A stretch of 62,312 nucleotides of DNA from Epilithonimonas hominis (GTDB lineage: Bacteria; Bacteroidota; Bacteroidia; Flavobacteriales; Weeksellaceae): positions 1-62,312 of the forward strand of contig NZ_RJTU01000021.1 of the NCBI RefSeq assembly GCF_003730015.1, given 5' to 3'. Below the pieces are notes generated by a model that saw only the letters and a program-made list of their open reading frames with translations, did not search any database and had not been told where the DNA came from. This document shows positions 42,661 through 51,902 of this stretch, piece by piece. The stretch's first letter is position 1. Every line of letters begins with the position of its first letter. The translations under genes were made by a program, and so were the position numbers.

Positions 42661-44460
42661 TTATTTCCCGCCTTCCATTTTCTTTTTCAGTTCTGCTAGT
42701 GCATCGATATCACCAAGAGTAGATCTTTCTTCGTTGTTTGAAGAAGAAGAAGAAACATTTCCTGACCTGTTAGAGTTATCTCTTACATTCTTTTTCTCCT
42801 CATCTCTGAAGATACCTGTATGAGAAACGACTACTCTTTTGAATTCTTTGTTGAATTCGATTACTTTGAACTCAGCAGTTTCACCTTTCTTGATTTTAGA
42901 TCCGTCTTCCTTCTCTAATAATCTTGATGGGCAAAATGCTTCAACCTCAGCATCTTCAAATTGTACAGAAGCACCTTTGTCGTGTACCTCTATCGCAGTT
43001 CCTGTATGTACAGTTCCTTCAGCATATTTAGTTTCGAATTTATCCCAAGGATTTTCTGTCAATTGCTTGTGACCAAGAGATAATCTTCTAGCCTGAGTAT
43101 CCAATTCAAGAACTACAACATCCAGTTTATCTCCTACGTTGCAGAATTCTGATGGATGTTTGATTTTCTTAGTCCAAGAAAGATCAGAGATGTAGATCAA
43201 ACCGTCGATTCCTTCTTCCAACTCTACGAACACACCAAAGTTAGTGAAGTTCCTAACAGTTCCAACGTGCTTAGATCCAACAGGATATTTAGCTTCGATA
43301 TTTTCCCAAGGATCTTTGTTCAATTGCTTGATACCAAGAGAGATTTTTCTGTCTTCTCTATCCAAAGTTAATACTTCTGCTTCTACTTCATCACCAACTT
43401 TCACAAAATCTCCGGCACTTCTCAAGTGAGTAGACCAAGACATTTCAGAAACGTGGATCAACCCTTCTACACCTGGAGCGATTTCTACGAATGCACCATA
43501 GTCAGCAAGAACTACTACTTTTCCTTTTACTTTATCACCAACTTTCAAGTCAGCAGAAAGCGCATCCCAAGGGTGAGCTTCTAATTGCTTCATACCCAAT
43601 TGGATTCTTGTTTTCTCATCATCAAAATCAAGGATAACCACTTTTACAGTTTGTCCGTCTTCTAGGATTTCAGATGGGTGGTTTACTCTAGACCAAGAAA
43701 GATCCGTGATGTGGATTAATCCATCTACACCTCCAAGGTCGATGAATACACCGTAAGAAGTAATATTCTTAACAGTACCTTCAAGAACCTGACCTTTTTC
43801 AAGCTGAGCGATGATTTCTTTTTTCTGACCTTCGATATCTGCTTCGATCAATGCTTTGTGAGATACAACTACGTTTTTGAACTCAGGGTTGATTTTCACA
43901 ACTTTGAACTCCATAGTTTTACCTACGAACTGATCGTAATCTTTAATTGGCTTAACGTCAATTTGAGAACCTGGTAAGAATGCTTCGATTCCGTGTACGT
44001 CTACGATCATACCACCTTTAGTTCTAGATTTCACAAAACCGTTTACGATTTCTCCTGTTTCGTGTAGTTCATTTACTTTATCCCAAGCTTTAAGCGTTCT
44101 AGCTTTTTTGTGAGATAACTGTAACTGACCTGTTTTGTCTTCTCTTCTGTCCACCATTACTTCTACCTCATCACCTACTTTAAGGCCTTGGTTGTAACGG
44201 AATTCGTTAAGAGAAATAACACCTTCAGATTTGAAGTTGATATCTACAATAGCTTCTTTGTCAGTTAGTCTAACAACTTTACCAGTGATAACATCGTTAT
44301 CTGTAAGGTCATTCAAAGAACCATTATAGATTTCTTCCAATTCTTTCTTCTCGCTTCTGTCTTCCGCGTTAAGACCTGATTCGAAAGAATCCCAATCAAA
44401 TTGTTCTGGTGCTACGTTTTGGTTCAAAAGAACCTCTGCTGAATTTGTCTCTTTTGACAT
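42661..44460 (-). CDS. rpsA: 30S ribosomal protein S1
   Basis: 599 residues with about six S1 RNA-binding domains; repeated marks are GVFIDLGGVDGLIHITDLSW, GAFVEIAPGVEGLIHVSEMSW and GVFVELEEGIDGLIYISDLSW, spaced about 85 residues. Binds mRNA and brings it to the ribosome. The C-terminal tail is rich in Asn/Ser and ends AELKKKMEGGK, a form common in Bacteroidota. A TAATTTTG box at 44583-44590 may be its promoter, giving a leader of over 100 bases. Confidence 0.95.
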   Translation of the reverse strand: MSKETNSAEVLLNQNVAPEQFDWDSFESGLNAEDRSEKKELEEIYNGSLNDLTDNDVITGKVVRLTDKEAIVDINFKSEGVISLNEFRYNQGLKVGDEVEVMVDRREDKTGQLQLSHKKARTLKAWDKVNELHETGEIVNGFVKSRTKGGMIVDVHGIEAFLPGSQIDVKPIKDYDQFVGKTMEFKVVKINPEFKNVVVSHKALIEADIEGQKKEIIAQLEKGQVLEGTVKNITSYGVFIDLGGVDGLIHITDLSWSRVNHPSEILEDGQTVKVVILDFDDEKTRIQLGMKQLEAHPWDALSADLKVGDKVKGKVVVLADYGAFVEIAPGVEGLIHVSEMSWSTHLRSAGDFVKVGDEVEAEVLTLDREDRKISLGIKQLNKDPWENIEAKYPVGSKHVGTVRNFTNFGVFVELEEGIDGLIYISDLSWTKKIKHPSEFCNVGDKLDVVVLELDTQARRLSLGHKQLTENPWDKFETKYAEGTVHTGTAIEVHDKGASVQFEDAEVEAFCPSRLLEKEDGSKIKKGETAEFKVIEFNKEFKRVVVSHTGIFRDEEKKNVRDNSNRSGNVSSSSSNNEERSTLGDIDALAELKKKMEGGK

Positions 44461-44582
44461 TTTCTAATAAAATTTGTATTCCTATTTATTCAGACTTTGG
44501 CTTTGCTGTGACTCCTGAAAAATACGGAAGATGTTAATTGTTAATGTTTTACTTCGCCCAAAGTGTGTTCACAAAAGTGGTG

Positions 44583-44590
44583 CAAAATTA
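44583..44590 (-). promoter_or_regulatory. Possible rpsA minus-7 box
   Basis: Minus strand reads TAATTTTG, matching TAnnTTTG. Lies 122 bases above the rpsA start, implying a long leader (as is common for autoregulated rpsA). No clear TTG at the right spacing. Confidence 0.35.
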
Positions 44591-44621
44591 AGCAAAATAT
44601 TTGAAAAAAGATGATATAAAT

Positions 44622-47174
44622 TTAATTTTCAAATGTATTTTCTAAAACCTTCTTAAACTCATTTTCATTACCATAATTATAGAAAGGAACTGCTGTGATT
44701 TTATAGGTATCTGTATGAATTTTAATTGACTTCTGTTCGTTTCCTATTTCTTTTAAAAAATCTTCTTTCCATTTGTCGTAGCCTATTAAATGAGCTCCTT
44801 TTGGTTCTATGAAAACCTGAAAAGTTAATTGCTGATTAGTTTTCTCACTGCAAAAGAGTAAAAAATCTGGTTCAAAAGCACGACCATATTTATCAAAAAC
44901 TTTAATTTCTCTTTCGTTCCGAATTAAATGAATATTATCGAATTTTTGACTGAAACTTTCAAAGCGTCTGGCAAATAATTCTACAAATTTCTTCTCTTCA
45001 CTGGTTCCGTAGTTGGCGTTGTATGCAAACCAAGATTCTTCTTTTACTAAATCCTCTTGCCCGTCAGCTCTTGGGCTATATTTGTTTACCCGAATTTCCT
45101 TATCTCTGAAAACCTTACTGATTGGTTCTGCAAAATAATCTGAACCTTCATATTCCGTAGAATTATTTTTAATATCTGCTTCGATGTTTTGTAGCAAACC
45201 ATTCAACGCCTGAAGATAATCGAAATGCGAAATTTCCTGAAGTCGGTTATAATTTCCAAGGAACGTTATTTCCAAATTCCCCAAATAATTTTCATCTTCA
45301 ATAAAATCTGAAAGAGATTTGATGTTCGGAAAATACCGCGAGAGATTGTCAAAATAATAAAAAGGATTTTGGCTTAAAGCATAATGAATTATATGTTTTT
45401 GAATATCATTAAGTTTTACATCTTTCGATTTTATAACTTCATCAAATGAAACCGGACTTTCCAATTCAAAAAATACACTGGAAACTCTTCCTCCTCCTGA
45501 AGAAAGTTGATGACGGTAATTGGTTTTTGTAACTCCTAAATCCGTGAAAGATTTAACATTATTAAAATTTTTAGGTAATTTTTTATTGGAAAACACATAA
45601 CCATTTTTATATAATTTTGATTCTTTAAAATCAAATTTTAACGTCAATTGTTTGGTAACAAGATTTTCATCATCTTCATAAATACCTGTTTCTACCAACG
45701 CTTTTTTAAGTTCCGAAACATAGCGGCTGTCTTCTTTGGTGTGGTAATACAGTTCTTCCAGAATTTTCAAATCGTTTGCAATGTCATCATCATATTTGCG
45801 GACAAATTTATCTTCGCCTTCTTCTAATGCAAACGGATAATATCTTGCACCACGACCAATCAATTGTGCTTCGGAAAGTGTTGTTTTACCAGGTTTTCCG
45901 TCTTTTCCGTCACGGTCTTCGTACAGTCTTACTATATCAAATAAATTCAAAACATCCCAACCTTCATTCAATTTTTGAACGGCAAATACGGCACGAATTG
46001 GATTGTTTTCATCTTCCAAAGTGTTGAGTAAAATCTGATTTTTTTCTGCTTCGGAATCATTGTTGGCACTTAAACAATTCTCTTCACGGAAATTATTATG
46101 AATACGTTTTGCAATTTCATTAAATGAAATATTTTTGGCTAAAAAAAACTGAAAAGCCTTCTGAACAATTGGGACGGTAGAAGTTTTTTTGATTTTCTCC
46201 ACCATCGTTTCAGAAAATTCATCAATCAATTTGTGGAAATTTTCTTTGTTTTGTTCAGATTCTTTGATGGTTTTCTTTGCTTTGAAAAGTATAACCGGTT
46301 TTAAATTAACATTGTTAATCGTTGCCAATTCCTGACGGTACAAATTCAAAATCAAAGCCTGAATAATTCGTTCTTTCTCATCATAAAGCGAACGAACAAG
46401 ATTGATTTCTTTGGAAAATTTATCTGTTCGAAATTGTGAAAGATCGTACTTATAAATCACTTTGTCTTTATACTTGTTTACGATTTCCCTGCTTTCGTAA
46501 TCCAAAGTTGCCGTAAATTCCAAAAGAATATTGTCAAAATTTTGATGAAGGATTTGCAAAACCGTTTCTTCCCAACTTCCGAAAAGGTTTCCGCTTTTTG
46601 TTCCGCTGTTCAGGTGGTGCGCTTCATCTGCAATCAACACCAATTTTTTATCTACAAAATCTTCGTACGTGACGCTGTTCTCTTTGGTATTATTCAAATC
46701 AATATGCAACTGCTGAATGGTTGTAAATTTGATGTTGATATTTTCGTAATCGGCTTCGTCGAAATTATCAATCTGTTTCAGTAGAACTTCTTTTCCGTTG
46801 ATGACAACTTTATCATTAAAAAGATATTTAGAAGTTTGTGGATTGAGGAAATTGTCTTTCGTTTTTTGGATGATATTGTTGCTGTTCACAAAAAACAGAA
46901 AATTGCGGTAGCCTTTTTCATACAAATGCAACATCAAACCTGCCATTACCAAGGTTTTTCCGCTTCCTGTTGCCATATTGTAAAGCAAGTGAAGAGGTTT
47001 GTTTGGCTTTTCGTCAAAATCTTCTTGCTCAGTATATAAATATCGTTTGAAAGCCTCTTCCTGATAAGGTCGAATGCCAAATTTCAAGTTATCTGTAATT
47101 CCGTTGGGTAAAGAAACTTGCGCTAAAGCTTTACGTGCAAACGGATTGTTGAATATTTCGTGTAGAAATGCCAT
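44622..47174 (-). CDS. res: Type III restriction enzyme Res subunit
   Basis: 850 residues. Superfamily 2 helicase core with Walker A NMATGSGKT (about 66-74), motif II ADEAHHL (182-188), and later GRGARYYPF as the arginine-finger motif VI. C-terminal PD-(D/E)xK nuclease region EPDFLLF then FIEPKGAHL. Together with Mod it cuts DNA about 25 bases from the site in ATP-dependent fashion. Third gene of a minus-strand operon; starts three bases after the GxxExxY gene. Confidence 0.92.
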   Translation of the reverse strand: MAFLHEIFNNPFARKALAQVSLPNGITDNLKFGIRPYQEEAFKRYLYTEQEDFDEKPNKPLHLLYNMATGSGKTLVMAGLMLHLYEKGYRNFLFFVNSNNIIQKTKDNFLNPQTSKYLFNDKVVINGKEVLLKQIDNFDEADYENINIKFTTIQQLHIDLNNTKENSVTYEDFVDKKLVLIADEAHHLNSGTKSGNLFGSWEETVLQILHQNFDNILLEFTATLDYESREIVNKYKDKVIYKYDLSQFRTDKFSKEINLVRSLYDEKERIIQALILNLYRQELATINNVNLKPVILFKAKKTIKESEQNKENFHKLIDEFSETMVEKIKKTSTVPIVQKAFQFFLAKNISFNEIAKRIHNNFREENCLSANNDSEAEKNQILLNTLEDENNPIRAVFAVQKLNEGWDVLNLFDIVRLYEDRDGKDGKPGKTTLSEAQLIGRGARYYPFALEEGEDKFVRKYDDDIANDLKILEELYYHTKEDSRYVSELKKALVETGIYEDDENLVTKQLTLKFDFKESKLYKNGYVFSNKKLPKNFNNVKSFTDLGVTKTNYRHQLSSGGGRVSSVFFELESPVSFDEVIKSKDVKLNDIQKHIIHYALSQNPFYYFDNLSRYFPNIKSLSDFIEDENYLGNLEITFLGNYNRLQEISHFDYLQALNGLLQNIEADIKNNSTEYEGSDYFAEPISKVFRDKEIRVNKYSPRADGQEDLVKEESWFAYNANYGTSEEKKFVELFARRFESFSQKFDNIHLIRNEREIKVFDKYGRAFEPDFLLFCSEKTNQQLTFQVFIEPKGAHLIGYDKWKEDFLKEIGNEQKSIKIHTDTYKITAVPFYNYGNENEFKKVLENTFEN

Positions 47175-47177
47175 CGT

Positions 47178-47612
47178 TTATAAATTGTCTGAACCTTGAT
47201 TTTCGGGATTTTTCGATTTCCAAGATTTATTAAATAATCGTTTAAATTGCAGGCTTTTTGCTCCAAAATTGATGAGCAATCCTGTTTGTAAATTGTATGC
47301 CTCCAAATAATTCATTGCCTGGGCTAAATGCACATCTTCAAGATTTATTATTGCTTTAATTTCTATCGATATTTCCTTCATTACTAAAAAATCAACTCTT
47401 CGGCTACCGATGTCAAAACCTTTGTAAGACAATGGCATTTCAAATTCACGTTGGTACTCTATATTGCGTAAATTCATCTCAATGGATAAAGCCCGTTGAT
47501 AAACCACTTCCTGAAAACCATTTCCAAGTATGTTATGAACTTCCATCGCACAGCCAATAATGCTATGGGTGATTTTGTCTTGCTGTTCTTTCGTCAGATA
47601 TTTCAAATCCAT
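47178..47612 (-). CDS. GxxExxY family protein
   Basis: 144 residues. Family motif in GCAMEVHNILGNGFQEVVYQRAL (GFQEVVY), followed by RREFEMPL-type strand, RRVDFLVMKEISIEIKAI (PD-(D/E)xK-like Asp and ExK spacing), and LAQAMNYLEAYNLQTGLLINFGAKSLQFKRL. The function of GxxExxY proteins is not established; the nuclease-like core is inferred. It lies between mod and res with short gaps (3 and 48 bases), so it is probably part of the R-M transcript. Confidence 0.87.
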   Translation of the reverse strand: MDLKYLTKEQQDKITHSIIGCAMEVHNILGNGFQEVVYQRALSIEMNLRNIEYQREFEMPLSYKGFDIGSRRVDFLVMKEISIEIKAIINLEDVHLAQAMNYLEAYNLQTGLLINFGAKSLQFKRLFNKSWKSKNPENQGSDNL

Positions 47613-47660
47613 CTTATTGTTTTAATTAAAGGTAAACATTTGAAAAAATCTTGACAATCT

Positions 47661-49643
47661 TTAAATCTTGTAAAAATCACGGTTCAGATTTTTTTCTTCC
47701 GCTGTACACTCAAAATTTTCGTCGTTGAGAGAAGATAAATTGACATACAATTGATTTTTGTTGAGCAGCTCGCAAAGATGTTGTTTCTGCTCATTTAAAC
47801 TCAACAATTTAAAATCTTCGATATGTTGTTCTTGTTTTTGGATATCCACATTGTAATTAAGGAAAGATTTGGCTTTCATCTCTTCCCAGATTAGCAGAAG
47901 ACTTTCTGAATTTTTGGCTTCGTCAATTTTTTCTATGAAAGTTTGGTTGTATTTTTTGAGTTCAAGGTAAATGAAAGAACCGCCACCTTGCCAATTGACA
48001 GATTTGGAAATGCCAGTTTTATCACTATTAATTACGTTTTTTAATCGAACAACACTATCATTTTCTCCATAATTTAATTGTTCGATTCCAATGTACTGGC
48101 GATTCATTTTATGCGCGACAGCACAAGTGGTTCCGCTTCCTAAATGATAATCTAAAACTATTTCATTTTCATTAGTGGTTAATTCAATTATTTGCTTGAT
48201 AAGTTTTTCTGGCTTTTTACCATTTTTTAACTTTACTCCACCTTCATTTGCGATACCAGCCCAAGAAATGTGATTCCAAAAATCTGTCAAAAGTTCAGTC
48301 ACTTCCATTTTTCCATCAAGTTCCTGCATTTTATTGGAATAAAATGCTAAAGCACCACCTTTATAAAGGTGTATTTTACTTCCATCCTCTCTTTCATATT
48401 CAATTACTCTTTCTTCATTTTTTGATTTTGCCATTAATTCTTTTAACTTCTCTGTTGGTTTATGCGGGTCACGAATACTCACAACATTAGATGAATTTTT
48501 ATAAGCAAAATCCTCAATCATAACTTTTATAATACTATTCCATAAATCTCCGTATTTTTTCTTAGCTTCAGCTAAGTTCGCAAACCCTGCATCATTAATT
48601 ACTTTTTCTTTCAATGGCGTAAATTTCCATTTGCTTACATTCTCATCTCTGTCTAAATACAAGTTATAATTAGAATTATAGCTCACGGGCACATAACCTT
48701 TTTTAAATTCAAACTTAGATTTGTTTTTAGTGTAAAATAAAATATATTCAGTAACATCAATTGGTCCTGGATTTACAGTTTTAAACCCTGCTGGAGAAGC
48801 TGTTTTTAAAGCGATAATTTGAACTTTATTGTTTTTTCCAAAAACTTCATCTAAGAGTATATTAAGATAACCTAATTGATGATGGTCAATATGAACATAA
48901 ATTGCTCCTTTCTCGCTTAAAAGTGAAAATGCTTCCTGAAGTCTATTCCTCATAAAAGTCAACCAAGTAGAATGATTAAAATTATCATTATACTTAAATC
49001 CATCATTTCCCGTATTATAAGGCGGGTCAATATAAATCAGCTTCACTTTTCCAGCAAATTCTTTCTTTAGAGAATGCAATGCGAGAAGATTGTTTCCTTT
49101 GATAATCAGATTATCGGTAATTGTCCCGTTTTCGTTGCGCTTGAACTGGCTGAAATCTTTTTCGCCATCTTTATCAAACAGTTTGGCGTTGGTTAAAACT
49201 TTTGGGTCAAGCAATTCTGTAATTTCGTCTTGTGCTAAAGTTTCATTAAAGAAAATCTCTTCTCTTTTATCTTCTTCACGGCTTTGTCCGCCTTCCAAAA
49301 TACAATCTTTAAATGGCCAAACCAACGCCACTTCATTTCTTTGTTTCAGATATTTGCCGTCAATTGACAAACCGATTTTATTTTTAAATTGGGTATAGCT
49401 GTCGTTAAGATAATTTTTCTGTTCAAGAAATTGAATGAAAAGATTTTGATTGAAAATTAAAGTGCTTTTAATTTCAATGAAAAATTTTTGTTTCAAATCG
49501 GAATTATCTAATAACAATCCAATCAATTCTTCATCGAAATTTTGAGCTTTATTGAGAACCACCCATTTTTTGAGTTCTCCGTTATCGGAAACATAATTGG
49601 GTTCTTTTTTGAGTTGGGATTCGAGGGTTTGGTATAGTTTCAT
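47661..49643 (-). CDS. mod: Type III DNA adenine methyltransferase Mod
   Basis: 660 residues. Motif IV DPPYNTGND (206-214) precedes the SAM motif I region LDYHLGSGTT (497-506), the beta-class order of type III Mod. Target recognition sequence lies between (about 260-480). N6-methylates adenine in a short asymmetric site and guides Res. First gene of the operon; its recognition sequence cannot be read from sequence. Confidence 0.92.
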   Translation of the reverse strand: MKLYQTLESQLKKEPNYVSDNGELKKWVVLNKAQNFDEELIGLLLDNSDLKQKFFIEIKSTLIFNQNLFIQFLEQKNYLNDSYTQFKNKIGLSIDGKYLKQRNEVALVWPFKDCILEGGQSREEDKREEIFFNETLAQDEITELLDPKVLTNAKLFDKDGEKDFSQFKRNENGTITDNLIIKGNNLLALHSLKKEFAGKVKLIYIDPPYNTGNDGFKYNDNFNHSTWLTFMRNRLQEAFSLLSEKGAIYVHIDHHQLGYLNILLDEVFGKNNKVQIIALKTASPAGFKTVNPGPIDVTEYILFYTKNKSKFEFKKGYVPVSYNSNYNLYLDRDENVSKWKFTPLKEKVINDAGFANLAEAKKKYGDLWNSIIKVMIEDFAYKNSSNVVSIRDPHKPTEKLKELMAKSKNEERVIEYEREDGSKIHLYKGGALAFYSNKMQELDGKMEVTELLTDFWNHISWAGIANEGGVKLKNGKKPEKLIKQIIELTTNENEIVLDYHLGSGTTCAVAHKMNRQYIGIEQLNYGENDSVVRLKNVINSDKTGISKSVNWQGGGSFIYLELKKYNQTFIEKIDEAKNSESLLLIWEEMKAKSFLNYNVDIQKQEQHIEDFKLLSLNEQKQHLCELLNKNQLYVNLSSLNDENFECTAEEKNLNRDFYKI

Positions 49644-49707
49644 TGAATATGATGTTTATGCATCACTTTTCAATTTCCAAAAAAACACGTGGACAATTCC
49701 AATTGCT

Positions 49708-49825
49708 TGCAATCGAAGCCCGACCAAAGGCAAAGCACAAAGCAAAAAGGAACGCCCACGCTTTACCGCAGGCGTTTCCACTTTCACTTCCCGTGCTTTT
49801 TGAAAAATTGGTCGTATTTCGATTG
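49708..49825. repeat. 118-base imperfect inverted repeat upstream of mod
   Basis: Nested pairings: GCAATCGAA (49708-49716) with TTCGATTGC (49817-49825); GACCAA (49721-49726) with TTGGTC (49807-49812); AAAGCAC (49731-49737) with GTGCTTT (49792-49798); GGAACGCC (49748-49755) with GGCGTTTCC (49770-49778, one bulge). Inner part is richer in G+C. It fills the 318-base gap between mod and the divergent helicase gene; no real gene lies there. A structured RNA or a MITE-like element are both possible. Confidence 0.65.
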
Positions 49826-49949
49826 CGGGAAATTTTTAAAGCGAAACGCTAATATTTTATATGTTTACTGTTATATATTTTCTATTATAAAATTATTTCA
49901 TCAAATATATAAAAAGAAAAAATAGCCAAAAATTGATTTTCAAAAAATT

Positions 49950-49957
49950 TATCTTTG
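49950..49957 (+). promoter_or_regulatory. Minus-7 box almost abutting the helicase start
   Basis: TATCTTTG matches TAnnTTTG; the ATG is at 49962, only four bases on. The transcript would be leaderless or nearly so. TTG at 49933-49935 is 14 bases upstream, slightly short of the normal 17-23 spacing. Confidence 0.55.
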
Positions 49958-49961
49958 CAAA

Positions 49962-51269
49962 ATGGAATTACAACCAATATTCGAAAAACTGCAGATTCAG
50001 GACCTGAATCAAATGCAGAAATCTATATACAACGCTTCCGAAAATGAAACCGACATTATTCTTTTGTCTCCAACAGGTTCCGGTAAAACTTTAGCTTTTC
50101 TGTTTCCTGTTCTCAGGAATTTAAAAACAGATGTTAAAGGAATTCAAGCTCTGATATTAGTTCCGGCAAGAGAATTAGCTTTACAGATCGAACAGGTTTT
50201 CAAATCGATGGGCACAGATTTCAAAGTTTCTGTGGCTTACGGCGGACACGATAAAAAGATAGAAATTAATAACTTGATTGAAGCGCCTGCTGTTTTAATC
50301 GGAACACCGGGAAGAATCGCTTATCACCTGAAAAACGAAAATTTCAGTCCGGAAACCATCAAAACTTTGGTTTTGGATGAGTTTGATAAAGCTTTAGAAT
50401 TAGGATTCCAGGAAGATATGGAATACATCATTGGCTCGCTTAATGGACTTTCACAACGTATTTTGACTTCTGCAACGGTAATGGACAACATTCCGAAGTT
50501 TGTAGAACTCAACAATGAAAAGACAGTCAATTTCTTAAAAGAAAATGCAGCAAAACCAAATATTCAGCTAAAAAAGGTAATGACTACGCCAGAAGAAAAA
50601 CTGAATACACTTTTCCAACTCATCTGTAAAATCGGAAACAAAAGAACGTTGATTTTCTGTAATCACCGAGATGCTGTGGATAGAATCTCAGAATTATTAA
50701 GAGAAAAAGGCATCCAACGGGAAACTTTCCACGGCGGAATGGAACAGGACGAAAGAGAACGAGCACTTTTGAAATTCAGAAACGATTCTGCAAGAATTTT
50801 GATTACAACGGATTTGGCATCACGAGGTTTGGACATCCCAGAAGTTGAATCGATTGTGCATTACCAATTACCGCCAAAAGAAGATGCTTTCATCCATAGA
50901 AACGGAAGAAGTGCAAGAATGAATGCGAAAGGTTTTGCGTATTTAATTATGACAGAAGACGAAAATTTCCCCTTCATCAAAAGCAATACACCTGAAGAAA
51001 ATGTTTCGGAAAGCAACCGAGTACCTGAAAGAACACCGAATCAAACCATCTACATCAGCGCCGGAAAAAAAGACAAAGTCAACAAAGTTGATATTGTTGG
51101 TTACCTCATCAAAAAAGGTGGTCTCGGAAAAGATGACATTGGTTTAATCGAGGTAAAAGACACCACTTCTTACGTCGCAGTCAACCGGAAAAAAACCATC
51201 GAATTGCTCAAACAATTAGCCAACGAAAAGTTGAAAGGCAAAAAAGTGAAAATAGAAATCGCTTATTGA
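49962..51269 (+). CDS. dbpA: DEAD-box RNA helicase, DbpA-like
   Basis: 435 residues. Motif I PTGSGKTLA, motif Ia PARELALQ, motif II DEFD (139-142) in place of DEAD, motif III SATV, and motif VI HRNGRSARM. The C-terminal DVGIGYL-like region (VDIVGYLIKKGGLGKDDIGLIEVKDTTSYVAV) is the DbpA RNA-binding domain that targets 23S rRNA. Role: ribosome large-subunit assembly. It is divergent from the R-M operon. Confidence 0.87.
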   Translation: MELQPIFEKLQIQDLNQMQKSIYNASENETDIILLSPTGSGKTLAFLFPVLRNLKTDVKGIQALILVPARELALQIEQVFKSMGTDFKVSVAYGGHDKKIEINNLIEAPAVLIGTPGRIAYHLKNENFSPETIKTLVLDEFDKALELGFQEDMEYIIGSLNGLSQRILTSATVMDNIPKFVELNNEKTVNFLKENAAKPNIQLKKVMTTPEEKLNTLFQLICKIGNKRTLIFCNHRDAVDRISELLREKGIQRETFHGGMEQDERERALLKFRNDSARILITTDLASRGLDIPEVESIVHYQLPPKEDAFIHRNGRSARMNAKGFAYLIMTEDENFPFIKSNTPEENVSESNRVPERTPNQTIYISAGKKDKVNKVDIVGYLIKKGGLGKDDIGLIEVKDTTSYVAVNRKKTIELLKQLANEKLKGKKVKIEIAY

Positions 51270-51324
51270 GATTATTAATCCATAAATATTATATTTGTCA
51301 TCTTCAAAAAGTTTTTGATTACAA

Positions 51325-51657
51325 ATGAAACTTAATCTTCCTGACAAACTCTATTATTCTATTGGCGAAGTTGCAAAAGCTTTTGATGTCAATACTTCCC
51401 TGATTCGCTATTGGGAACAGGAATTTCCTATCATCAAACCTAAGAAAAACAAGAAAGGAAACCGCTATTTTACACCTTCTGATATTGAGAATTTGAAAAT
51501 TATTTATCATTTGGTTAAGGAAAAAGGCTACACGCTTGACGGCGCGAGAGTTGCATTGACAACTAACACCAAAATCTCCGAAACCATTACTATTATCGAT
51601 AGATTAGAATTCATAAAAGCTGAACTTCTGAAGCTTAAAAATTCTTTAAACGATTAA
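51325..51657 (+). CDS. MerR-type transcriptional regulator
   Basis: 110 residues. HTH: YYSIGEVAKAFDVNTSLIRYWEQEFP, then the wing GNRYFTPSDIENLKIIYHLVKEKGYTLDGARVAL. The C-terminal helix (TITIIDRLEFIKAELLKLKNSL) is for dimerisation; no metal-binding cysteines are present, so not a metal sensor. Widespread single-gene regulator in the phylum; its target is unknown. Confidence 0.88.
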   Translation: MKLNLPDKLYYSIGEVAKAFDVNTSLIRYWEQEFPIIKPKKNKKGNRYFTPSDIENLKIIYHLVKEKGYTLDGARVALTTNTKISETITIIDRLEFIKAELLKLKNSLND

Positions 51658-51692
51658 TCTAAAGCTTGTTTAAATCTATTCCAAATATTTTT

Positions 51693-51809
51693 TTACCACA
51701 TAGACACATAGATTTATGCGAAAAGTAAGATAAAATAGGAGTTGGGCAAAAATACTATTTTGTCTTTTTGAAATTTATCACTTTTATATTTCTATGTGCC
51801 TATGTGGCT
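51693..51809. repeat. Intergenic inverted repeat (CCACATAGxCACATAGA arms)
   Basis: CCACATAGACACATAGA (51696-51712) pairs with TCTATGTGCCTATGTGG (51791-51807), 16 of 17 positions matching, with an A/T-rich middle. Arms like these are common between genes of relatives. It occupies the gap before the HhH-repeat gene. Confidence 0.65.
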
Positions 51810-51879
51810 TATACTATTTTCACAAAAAATCTGGTAATATTTTTTTTATTAATAATTGATTTTTGATTCATATTTTATT

Positions 51880-51887
51880 TAACTTTG
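51880..51887 (+). promoter_or_regulatory. Minus-7 box of the HhH-repeat gene
   Basis: TAACTTTG, a TAnnTTTG match, 15 bases before ATG at 51903. It overlaps an upstream TTG (51885), which therefore is not the start. Confidence 0.5.
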
Positions 51888-51902
51888 GTTAAAATACAAA
51901 AA

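Noticed and set aside
49597-49925. Three overlapping plus-strand frames (68-78 codons) in the gap upstream of the helicase
   Set aside because: They overlap each other in all frames, begin antisense to mod and owe their length to the inverted repeat.
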